DNA of 37,403 nucleotides from CAVXAE01 sp044225565. Its GTDB lineage: Bacteria; Pseudomonadota; Gammaproteobacteria; Steroidobacterales; Steroidobacteraceae. Below the pieces are notes generated by a model. That model did no database searches and was not told the DNA's origin. It saw nothing but the letters and a program-made list of their open reading frames with translations. Numbering within the stretch: the stretch's first letter is position 1; every line of letters begins with the position of its first letter. Shown in pieces: positions 24,876 to 32,194 of this stretch. The position numbers and the translations under genes are program-made. The stretch covers positions 1-37,403 of the forward strand of contig JBGAIL010000024.1 in NCBI GenBank assembly GCA_044225565.1. The letters run 5' to 3'.

Positions 24876-26282
24876 ATGAAAGCTCTGAAACCGTCGTCCA
24901 TCCTGGCCGTGCTCGCCGCGAGCGCTCCGCTGCACGCCGACGCCATCGACGACTACATCAACCAGGAGATCGCACGCGAGCGCACGCCAGGTGCCGCGCT
25001 CGCGATCATCCAGCGCGGTGAGCTCGTGCGGGCTCAAGGCTACGGCTACGCGAACATCGAGCACCGCGTGCCCGTGCATCCCGACACGATTTTCCAGACG
25101 GGCTCGATCGGGAAGCAATTCACCTCCACGGCCATCATGCTGCTGGTGGAGGACGGCAAGCTGAAGCTCGATGAGTCGATCCGCGCTTATCTTCCGGAAG
25201 CGCCGCAGACCTGGCAGCCCATCAAGCTGCGTCACCTCCTCACGCACACTTCGGGCCTGCCCGGCAATCCGGACCTGGATCTGCGGCGGGACTACACGGA
25301 CGAGGAGCTGCTCGAGGTCATCTACGGCCAGAAGCTCGAGTTCCAGCCGGGCGAGCGCTGGAGCTACAGCAACGCGGGCTACGCGCTGCTCGGCCTGCTC
25401 GTGAAGCGCGTCAGCGGCGAATTCTACGGTGACGTGCTGAAGAGGCGCGTGTTCGGCCCGCTGCACATGCGGACGGCGCGCGTCATCAGCGACCGCGACA
25501 TCGTGATGAACCGCGCCGCCGGCTACGAGGTGACGGATGACGGCATCTACAACCAGGACTGGGTCGCGCCCACCGGCAACTCGACGGCCGACGGCTCGCT
25601 GTATCTCAGCGTGCTCGACTATGCGAAATGGGATGCGGGCCTGCTCGCCGGCAGGCTCCTCGAGCCGCAGTCCTGGGCGGAGGTCTACGCGCCGGTGCGA
25701 CTCAATAGCGGGAAAACCTATCCGTACGGCTTCGGCTGGTCGCTCGAGAAGCTTGCGGGACAAGAGGTCCATCAGCACGGCGGGGACTGGCAGGGATTCC
25801 AGGCGTTCTTCATCCGCTATCTGGGCGATGAGATCTCGGTCGTCGTGCTGGCGAACAGCGATCGTGGTGATGTGGAGCGGATCGCGCGCAAGGTCGCCGG
25901 GCTCTACGATCCGAAGCTCGCCCTGCCGCCCGGCGCGCCCATTGCGGATCGCGACCCGGCGCTCACCGAACGCGTGAAGCGCCAGGCGCAGCTGCTCGCC
26001 GACGGCAAGCTGGACGCGCGTGACTTCATCCAGCGTCCCGAAGGTGACTTCAAGAAGATGGTCCGTTACCTCGGACCACTCGTGAAGAAGGCCGGTACGC
26101 TTCAGGAGCTGCGCCTGTTCGACATGGACGAGCGGGGCAACGAGCGCGTGTATCGTTATCGAGGCCGGTTCGAGAACGGCGTGCTTGCGATCGACGCCAC
26201 GCTCGATCCGTCGGGCAAGCTCTCGAACCTGCACATGCAGCCCGAGGCGGCGTGGGACAGTCCGTTGCAGCCCCTGTCGTGA
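24876..26282 (+). CDS. Exported beta-lactamase-fold serine hydrolase (C)
   Basis: A 468-residue serine hydrolase. The signal peptide is KALKPSSILAVLAASAPLHA. Motifs: SIGK (Ser77, Lys80), YSN (Tyr164, Asn166) and HGG (His301-Gly303) in place of KTG. LLTHTSGLPG and YPYGFGWSL are further landmarks. The tail after about 370 is a separate small domain. The ATG at 24876 gives a clean signal peptide; a TTG at 24846 in the same frame is less likely. It lies 37 bases after the M23 peptidase and probably ends the receptor 3 operon. It is a paralogue of hydrolases B and D but distinct in sequence, so the three may act on different ligands. Confidence 0.9.
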   Translation: MKALKPSSILAVLAASAPLHADAIDDYINQEIARERTPGAALAIIQRGELVRAQGYGYANIEHRVPVHPDTIFQTGSIGKQFTSTAIMLLVEDGKLKLDESIRAYLPEAPQTWQPIKLRHLLTHTSGLPGNPDLDLRRDYTDEELLEVIYGQKLEFQPGERWSYSNAGYALLGLLVKRVSGEFYGDVLKRRVFGPLHMRTARVISDRDIVMNRAAGYEVTDDGIYNQDWVAPTGNSTADGSLYLSVLDYAKWDAGLLAGRLLEPQSWAEVYAPVRLNSGKTYPYGFGWSLEKLAGQEVHQHGGDWQGFQAFFIRYLGDEISVVVLANSDRGDVERIARKVAGLYDPKLALPPGAPIADRDPALTERVKRQAQLLADGKLDARDFIQRPEGDFKKMVRYLGPLVKKAGTLQELRLFDMDERGNERVYRYRGRFENGVLAIDATLDPSGKLSNLHMQPEAAWDSPLQPLS

Positions 26283-26426
26283 GATCGGCTGCCTCTCGCC
26301 TTCTGCCCGGCCGCGAGGTTCGCGCTGGCGATGACGCGGCTCGCGTACTCGAGATGGCACGGACAAGGAATCCGCACTGACCAGGATCACGGCACGACGC
26401 GGACCGGCGGGCGCATCGGCCGATCG

Positions 26427-26458
26427 CTGCGGCGAATCGCACGCCCGAACACACTATC
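26427..26458 (+). promoter_or_regulatory. Class A ECF promoter upstream of hydrolase E
   Basis: CTGCGG, 17-base spacer, CACACTATC. The 15-mer CGCTGCGGCGAATCG is shared exactly with the receptor 4 promoter at 29541-29555. It lies in the 239-base gap 26283-26521, where I see no other feature. The downstream start codon is 63 bases away. Confidence 0.7.
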
Positions 26459-26521
26459 AACGAAGGATGTCTCCCGGAGGCAGATCCGCCTCGCTGGACG
26501 GAGTTGAAAGGGTTTCAGCCG

Positions 26522-27835
26522 ATGTACGGGCCGGAGAGGGGCGCGCCCAGGCGCCGTGGTGCGGGTTTGGTTGCGCACGCAGCAGCGACATGGGCGGCGG
26601 CATGCCTGGCGGCGAATGCGGCACAGCCGGTGGCCGACGCGGAACCCGGTTCCTTCCACGTCCCGTCGCAGCCGTTCGCCGGCGAGCCGCGCGGTCCCTA
26701 TGAGACCGGGACGTTCGAGGAGCAGTGGGTGGACGGGGCTCGCGAGGATCCGAGTACTTCTGATCCTCACGACAAGCGTAAGGTCATCGTGCAAGTGTGG
26801 TACCCGGCGGCTCCGCCGAAGAACGCACGCCTCGCGCCCTATGCGATCAGCCCACAGCTCTACGGAAAGAACCATTGGGTGCACGGGCTCGCACACGTGC
26901 AGACCCGCTCCATCCCGGGTGCGCCCCTGGCAGCGCAGCCCGGGCGCTTCCCGATCCTCATCTACAACCACGGCGGCCTGCATCCGCATTTCAGCGCCAC
27001 GTTCCAAACCGAGTTCCTGGCCAGCCAGGGCTACGTGGTGGTGTCCATCGGACATCCGGGAGCGAACGAGATCGAACGCTTTCCGGACGGCACGCCTTAT
27101 TCGAACGACGGGGCGCAGTGGATGGTGCAGCCGGCGGGAGCGCGGGAGCTCCCGCCGCGGGAGCGCTGGGAATACAGCTGGGCGAAGTCGGACATCCATC
27201 CGTTCGTCGAGGACGTCCGGTTCGTGCTCGATCGCCTGGAGAGGCTGAACGCGGCTCCGCGGGATCGCCTCCACCAGCGGCTGGATCTGGATCGCGTCGG
27301 CACACTGGGGTGGTCGCTCGGGGGCATGGTGGCCCTGCAGGCCGCTCGCGAGGACTCGCGCATCAAGGCAGCAGCGAACCTCGACGGGTGGCCCTTCGGC
27401 CTGCTGGGGCCGGACGGGGTGGTCACGCGCGGCAGTGACACGCCGATTCTGCTGATGTTCGGTGGCGGCTACGATTCGGGACATGCGCCCCGGGATCCCG
27501 CTGAAAAGGTGAACGCCGCGGAAATGGAGGCGGGGTTCGCTGCAGCCACGTACTACTGGTCGCTCCTGCGCCGAAGCACTGCCGACTGGTATCACGTCAC
27601 TCTCGAACGCGCGAATCACGAACATTTCTCGGACGTCGTGCTGTTCAGACAGTCCGATGCGCGTGAGCTGCATCCGCGCGCGGCTCATGCCATCGTGAAC
27701 GCGTACACGCTGGCGTTCTTCGACAGATATGTGCGCGGCACTGAAAGCGGCGCGCCGCTGCTTTCCGTCAAACAGCAGTTCCCGGAAGCGACGCTGCTTT
27801 GGGGAACTGGCACGCCACGACCTGCCCCGCGCTGA
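26522..27835 (+). CDS. Exported PAF-acetylhydrolase-like alpha/beta hydrolase (hydrolase E)
   Basis: About 437 residues, a paralogue of hydrolase A (15137-16387). Shared landmarks are GEPRGPYETGTFEEQW, VIVQVWYPA, FPILIYNHGG, TEFLASQGYVVVSIGHPG, IERFPDGTPY, DVRFVLDRLERLN and LGWSLGG. The catalytic Ser is Ser265; the Asp of NLDGW and His366 in NHEHFSD are the likely partners. A basic then hydrophobic N-terminus (RRRGAGLVAHAAATWAAACL) suggests export. The ATG at 26522 is preferred over a TTG at 26504. It is a single-gene unit behind a class A promoter and ends 31 bases from the convergent fecR4. The hydrolysed bond is probably an ester, by family; the substrate is unknown. Confidence 0.85.
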   Translation: MYGPERGAPRRRGAGLVAHAAATWAAACLAANAAQPVADAEPGSFHVPSQPFAGEPRGPYETGTFEEQWVDGAREDPSTSDPHDKRKVIVQVWYPAAPPKNARLAPYAISPQLYGKNHWVHGLAHVQTRSIPGAPLAAQPGRFPILIYNHGGLHPHFSATFQTEFLASQGYVVVSIGHPGANEIERFPDGTPYSNDGAQWMVQPAGARELPPRERWEYSWAKSDIHPFVEDVRFVLDRLERLNAAPRDRLHQRLDLDRVGTLGWSLGGMVALQAAREDSRIKAAANLDGWPFGLLGPDGVVTRGSDTPILLMFGGGYDSGHAPRDPAEKVNAAEMEAGFAAATYYWSLLRRSTADWYHVTLERANHEHFSDVVLFRQSDARELHPRAAHAIVNAYTLAFFDRYVRGTESGAPLLSVKQQFPEATLLWGTGTPRPAPR

Positions 27836-27866
27836 AGGCATGCGGCTGCCGGCGACGCGGCGGGCT

Positions 27867-28937
27867 TCAGTTTCCGGCGGACTCGTCGGAGAGCGACCGG
27901 ATCACGATCTGCTCGTCGCCCGATTCGACGGACAACTTGCCATCCCGCCCGAGCATGCGTGCAAAGGCTCGTGGATCGTTGGCATCGAACACGCCGCTGA
28001 AGCAGCACACCTGCCCGGCGGCGCCTTCGATCCGGATGCGTGGGCGGCGGTTGTACCGGTTGAACTCTTCGGCGATGTTCCCGAGCGCTTCCAGCCGGAA
28101 CATCACCCTTCGCTTCTGCCAGGCCACCGTCCTGGAGAGGTCCGGGTGAGGATTTTTCGCGAGAGGGGCGTTCCTGGGAACGTCCGCTTCCTCACCCACC
28201 GTGAGCAATGTGGGCGAGGCGGCGTGCCCGGAAGCCTCGGTCGACACTTCCACCTTGCCTTCGAGCACGGTGACCCGCGTGCCTTCGGGCTTGCGGTATA
28301 CGTTGAACTGCGTGCCCACTGCCCGGACGGTGGTCGTGCCGGCATGCACCAGGAACGGCCGCGTCGGGTCGCGCTCGACGTCGAACAGCGCCTCGCCGGC
28401 CAGGAGTCGAACGTCCCGCGATCCAGCGGACAGCCGCACCTGCAGCTTCGAAAGAGTGTTGAGGTACACCGTGGTGCCATCGTCGAGCTCGATGACGCGC
28501 TGCTCTCCGACGCGGGTGGTCATGCTTTCCCAGCCCCGGTCCGAGAGTGGCGACCACCACGCCACCAGGCACACTGCCGCAATCACCGCGGCCGCGAGGC
28601 CCGGCGCGAGCCAGCGACGCCCGGGCTTCACGCCGCTCCCGCGAACCGCCGGAAGCTCCACGATTTCGGCATCGGGGCGGGTCAGCAGCGCATCGACCGA
28701 ATGGCGACGCTGCGGATCGATGTCCCGCAGCGCGTGATCGACGGCCTCCATCAACAGGTATTCGCCGGCATGGCGCTCGTGCTTCCGCAGCCATCTGGCG
28801 AACGCCATCCGGTCGAGCATGCCGGGCTTGCGCATCACCTCGACCCAGTCCGAGGCCTGCTCGGTGATCAGCTTGTCGACATAGCGTTCCAGCTCGCTCA
28901 TTTTCCGCTCGCCGCGTTGCAGTCCCGGTATTCTCAT
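27867..28937 (-). CDS. FecR-family anti-sigma/signal transducer (FecR4)
   Basis: The 356-residue protein has a cytoplasmic head (EQASDWVEVMRKPGMLDRMA, WLRKHERHAGEYLLMEAV), a membrane helix at about 109-127 (LAAAVIAAVCLVAWWSPL) and the periplasmic FecR domain (RVIELDDGTTVYLNTLSKLQV, GEALFDVERDPTRPFLVHAG, AVGTQFNVYRKPEG) with an STN-like tail (FSGVFDANDPRAFARML). The ATG at 28937 has GGAGGG 9 bases upstream; an ATG at 28901 is also possible. It starts 16 bases after the sigma4 stop on the same strand. The divergent receptor 4 is its probable signalling partner. Confidence 0.92.
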   Translation of the reverse strand: MRIPGLQRGERKMSELERYVDKLITEQASDWVEVMRKPGMLDRMAFARWLRKHERHAGEYLLMEAVDHALRDIDPQRRHSVDALLTRPDAEIVELPAVRGSGVKPGRRWLAPGLAAAVIAAVCLVAWWSPLSDRGWESMTTRVGEQRVIELDDGTTVYLNTLSKLQVRLSAGSRDVRLLAGEALFDVERDPTRPFLVHAGTTTVRAVGTQFNVYRKPEGTRVTVLEGKVEVSTEASGHAASPTLLTVGEEADVPRNAPLAKNPHPDLSRTVAWQKRRVMFRLEALGNIAEEFNRYNRRPRIRIEGAAGQVCCFSGVFDANDPRAFARMLGRDGKLSVESGDEQIVIRSLSDESAGN

Positions 28938-28953
28938 GCTGCCTGGCCCTCCA

Positions 28954-29472
28954 TCAGCGATCCCGCAGCAGCTCTTTCAACTTGGCGCGCGCGCTGGCCA
29001 CGTAGCGCTCGATCTGGTGGACCGTCAATCCCGAAGCCTTCGCTGCCTCCTCGTAGGACATGCCGTCGCGCTTGACCAGCAGCAGCGCGATGCGCTCGTT
29101 GCGGGGCAACCGCTCCAGGGAGCGCTCGAGCTGCTGGCGCAGGTTCAGGAGGTCGGCGAGCTCATCGGGCTGCAATCCCTCCGGATGGTCCAGCACGTGG
29201 TGGACGATCTCCGAGTCGAAGGTGACGCGCTCGCGCCGCTGGCGCATGCGGAACTCGTGGGCCACGTGGAAGGCGATGCCGAACAGATACGCCTTCGGGT
29301 TGCGGGCCAGCTCCAGGTGGGCGATCCGGCTGAGGCGTGCGAACACCTCCTGCCGGATGTCCTCGGCATCGTGGCTGTGCCGGATGAAGCGCAGCAGGAA
29401 CCGGTGGAGCTCGGGCGCATAGCGCTCGAACCGCCCCAGCGGCGCATCGGGTTGATCGCTTTTCCGGACCAT
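28954..29472 (-). CDS. FecI-type ECF sigma factor (sigma4)
   Basis: About 172 residues from ATG 29472; a GTG at 29493 is in frame but would lie only 5 bases past the -10 box. Region 2: ELHRFLLRFIRHSHDAEDIRQEVFARLSR, NPKAYLFGIAFHVAHEFRMR. Region 4: LPRNERIALLLVKRDGMSYEEAAKASGLTVHQIERYVASA. It is closest to sigma1 in this window. A class A promoter lies upstream on the same strand, and a second one faces away toward receptor 4, so sigma4 is the best candidate to drive both its own gene and the receptor operon. Confidence 0.92.
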   Translation of the reverse strand: MVRKSDQPDAPLGRFERYAPELHRFLLRFIRHSHDAEDIRQEVFARLSRIAHLELARNPKAYLFGIAFHVAHEFRMRQRRERVTFDSEIVHHVLDHPEGLQPDELADLLNLRQQLERSLERLPRNERIALLLVKRDGMSYEEAAKASGLTVHQIERYVASARAKLKELLRDR

Positions 29473-29498
29473 CGGCCTGTGCGAGGTATCCACACCCC

Positions 29499-29530
29499 TA
29501 TAGTGTGTCCGTCGACGGAAAAAGCCGCAG
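29499..29530 (-). promoter_or_regulatory. Class A ECF promoter upstream of sigma4
   Basis: Read on the minus strand: CTGCGG, 17-base spacer, CACACTATA. The -10 side, CGGACACACTAT, is identical to the one before sigma1. The ATG at 29472 is 26 bases beyond the box. Confidence 0.7.
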
Positions 29531-29548
29531 CAGCCGGGCCGCTGCGGC
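29524..29548. other. Inverted repeat joining two divergent class A promoters
   Basis: GCCGCAGC (29524-29531) and GCTGCGGC (29541-29548) are perfect reverse complements separated by 9 bases. Each arm contains the CTGCGG element of one of the two divergent promoters, so the -35 regions lie back to back. The repeat could simply reflect paired promoters or could also bind a dimeric regulator. Confidence 0.65.
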
Positions 29549-29573
29549 GAATCGGGTCCCCGGCCACACTATC
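29542..29573 (+). promoter_or_regulatory. Class A ECF promoter upstream of receptor 4
   Basis: CTGCGG, 17-base spacer, CACACTATC. The receptor 4 start codon is 33 bases downstream, with a GAGGGG ribosome site between. Same geometry as the sites at 16319, 26427 and 29499. Confidence 0.72.
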
Positions 29574-29605
29574 TGCGCAGGGTCCTGAGCTCGAGGGGTT
29601 CGACG

Positions 29606-32194
29606 ATGACGATTGCGAAGACGATACGACATGCGCTGCTCGCCGCGCTGGCCGCCACCGCCTGTGCCCATGCACAGCCACCGGAGCCCGCCCCGCAGCC
29701 ACTCGTGGAGCTCGACATCGGCGCCCAGCCGCTGGTCGATGCCCTGAACGCCCTGGCCCACCAGGCGGGCCTGCAGCTGCTGTTCGATGCCGGAGTCCCG
29801 GCCCAGAACCGGATGGCGCCGCGTCTGGAAGGTTCGTTCACCGCCGAAGCGGCCCTGCAGAAGCTGCTCGCCGATTCGGACCTGCGCTATGAGTTCCTGG
29901 ACCGGCGCACCGTGACCATCCGTTCGGCCTCGGCCGCGAGCACGGGCGTGACGCAGCCGGGTGCGGCGGGAGGTCTCGATCCGGCGGGGGCCGCCGAGCG
30001 GCTCCGGTTGGCGCGCGCGGAGGATGAGCAGACGCCGACGGACGCGAAATCGGCTTCCGGCGATGGCCTCGAGGAAGTCGTCGTCAAAGGTACGACGATC
30101 GATGACCCCATCCTCAGCTCGAGGCTCGGCGACTCGCTGCGCGAGCGTCCTCAATCGGTCAGCATCGTCACGCGCGAGCGGCTGGAGGAGCAGAATCTCC
30201 ACGACCTCGGGGCGGCCCTCGAGCAGACCACCGGCATCACGGTGACGAAGGAGAGTCAGCTCAAGCAGTACTTCTACTCCCGCGGCTTCAAGATCACCGA
30301 CATCCACATCGACGGCGGCGCGTCGATCAGCATGAGCGAGGGTGGGGGCGACGATCAGGAGGTCACGCTGGACCTCGCGCTCTACGAGCAGGTGGAGGTG
30401 CTGCGCGGCGCGGATGCGCTCTTCGCGGGCAACGGCGAGCCGGGTGGCACGATCCAGCTCATCCGCAAGCGCCCGACGGCCACGGGCCAGCTCGGTGCCG
30501 AGGTCTCCATGGGAAGCTGGGATCGCTATCGCGGGCAACTCGATGTCGCAGGCCCGATCGCGCTTGACGGCAGGGTGCGGGGGCGTGCGATCTACATGAA
30601 CGAGCGCGCCGGGTCGTACAAGGACGCCCTCATCAGCGGCAACCACAACCTGCTGTACGGCATCCTGGAGACCGATCTCACGGACAGTACGCTGCTCTCC
30701 TTCGGTGGCAGCTACTCGAAGAGCCTGCAGCCTATCGACGGCTTCGGCCTGCCTCGCTACAGCGACGGCCGCGACCTGGAGCTGCCGCGATCGACGAGCC
30801 TGAGCCCGGACTGGTCGCGCGCCGACACGGAAGATGGCGAAGTGTTCGCGCGCCTCGACCAGCAGCTCGGGGAGTCGTGGAGCCTGCGGATCAACGCGAT
30901 GAGGACGCGCAAGGAAGGCGACTATCTCTACTACTACCCCTGGGGCGCGGTCGATCCGGTGACTCTGGAGGGAGCGTATCTCTATCCCGTCAATACCGTG
31001 AACACCTACGTGCAGAGCGTCGCCGACGCGACGCTCAAAGGCAGCTTCGAGCTGTGGGGTCGTACGCAAAAGGTCATTCTGGGCGTGGACTGGCAGGAGA
31101 AGGACACCCGCGGCCCGCAGTGGTACGGGGATGGCTACGCCTACAACCCCTTCGAGTTCGATCCGGGCGCGTATGCGGTTCCGGGGCGGCCATCCATCCC
31201 GTCCGTCATGAAGGATTTCGGCAATTCGCAGAACGGCATCTATGCCGGCTTGAGCCTGCAGGTGGCGCAGCCGCTGCGTATCCTGATGGGCGCGCGGTAC
31301 AGCAACTACGACTATTCGTCGGACTGGTCCTATCTCGATGCGACCACCGGCGAGGTGACGTTCCGCGAGCGCCAATCCTTCAAGGAGAAGGACGTCCTCA
31401 CGCCCTACGCGGGGTTCACCTACGACATCTCGAAGAGCTGGGTCGGGTATGGAAGCGTCGCGGAGGTCTACCAGTCGCAGGGCTACAGCCTGAGCGGTCC
31501 GCCGCCGGGCAATCCTCTGGACCCAAAGACCGGGAGGAACGTGGAGCTCGGCGTGAAGGGCGGGCTCGGGGACGGCAGGGCGTTCACGCAGTTCGCCGTC
31601 TATCAGATCGATCTCAGCCACGTCGCGCTGGAGGACCTCCGGTACCCGTTCCAACCGAACCCAGCCGGGAACTGGTGCTGCTACGTGGCCGAAGGCGAGA
31701 TCCGCAGCCGCGGTTTCGATGCGGAGATCAACGGCAACGTGACCGACCGCTGGACGCTCTTCATGGGCTACACCTGGAACGAGAACGAGTACCGGTCGGG
31801 ATTCTCCGGCGATCAGCTCGGCACGGTGTTCATGCCGCAGACACCCGAGCATCTGTTCAAGCTGTGGACGACCTACCGGTTCGCCGGCGACCTCGAGCGT
31901 CTGACCGTGAGCGCGGGTCTCAATGGCCAGAGCAAGAATTTCTCGCAGGGCACGGTGACGCTATACGATTCCACGGGAGCGCCTACCGGATCCGCACCCT
32001 TCAAGTTCACGCAGGACGCCTACGCCGTCGTCAATGTCCGTGCCGCATATACGATCAATGACAGGTGGTCGCTGTCCCTGAACCTGAACAACCTCCTGGA
32101 CGAAAAGTACTACCAGACGGTTTGGAGCTCGGCGGCACGCAATTGGTACGGGACACCGCGAAACTTCACGCTGTCGCTCCGCGGCACCTGGTAG
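29606..32194 (+). CDS. TonB-dependent siderophore-type receptor with STN domain (receptor 4)
   Basis: An 862-residue receptor. Signal peptide (TIAKTIRHALLAALAATACA, ending near AHA), STN domain at about 35-105 (QPLVDALNALAHQAGLQLLF), possible TonB box LEEVVVKGTT, plug (RERPQSVSIVTRERLEEQN, YEQVEVLRGADALFAGNGEP) and barrel ending SLRGTW with a terminal aromatic residue. Vicinal cysteines 691-692 (WCCYV) match those of receptor 2 in the same relative place. It is most similar to receptor 2 among the four. The ATG follows a class A promoter. Its stop codon shares one base with the start of serine hydrolase D, so they are one transcript. Confidence 0.95.
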   Translation: MTIAKTIRHALLAALAATACAHAQPPEPAPQPLVELDIGAQPLVDALNALAHQAGLQLLFDAGVPAQNRMAPRLEGSFTAEAALQKLLADSDLRYEFLDRRTVTIRSASAASTGVTQPGAAGGLDPAGAAERLRLARAEDEQTPTDAKSASGDGLEEVVVKGTTIDDPILSSRLGDSLRERPQSVSIVTRERLEEQNLHDLGAALEQTTGITVTKESQLKQYFYSRGFKITDIHIDGGASISMSEGGGDDQEVTLDLALYEQVEVLRGADALFAGNGEPGGTIQLIRKRPTATGQLGAEVSMGSWDRYRGQLDVAGPIALDGRVRGRAIYMNERAGSYKDALISGNHNLLYGILETDLTDSTLLSFGGSYSKSLQPIDGFGLPRYSDGRDLELPRSTSLSPDWSRADTEDGEVFARLDQQLGESWSLRINAMRTRKEGDYLYYYPWGAVDPVTLEGAYLYPVNTVNTYVQSVADATLKGSFELWGRTQKVILGVDWQEKDTRGPQWYGDGYAYNPFEFDPGAYAVPGRPSIPSVMKDFGNSQNGIYAGLSLQVAQPLRILMGARYSNYDYSSDWSYLDATTGEVTFRERQSFKEKDVLTPYAGFTYDISKSWVGYGSVAEVYQSQGYSLSGPPPGNPLDPKTGRNVELGVKGGLGDGRAFTQFAVYQIDLSHVALEDLRYPFQPNPAGNWCCYVAEGEIRSRGFDAEINGNVTDRWTLFMGYTWNENEYRSGFSGDQLGTVFMPQTPEHLFKLWTTYRFAGDLERLTVSAGLNGQSKNFSQGTVTLYDSTGAPTGSAPFKFTQDAYAVVNVRAAYTINDRWSLSLNLNNLLDEKYYQTVWSSAARNWYGTPRNFTLSLRGTW

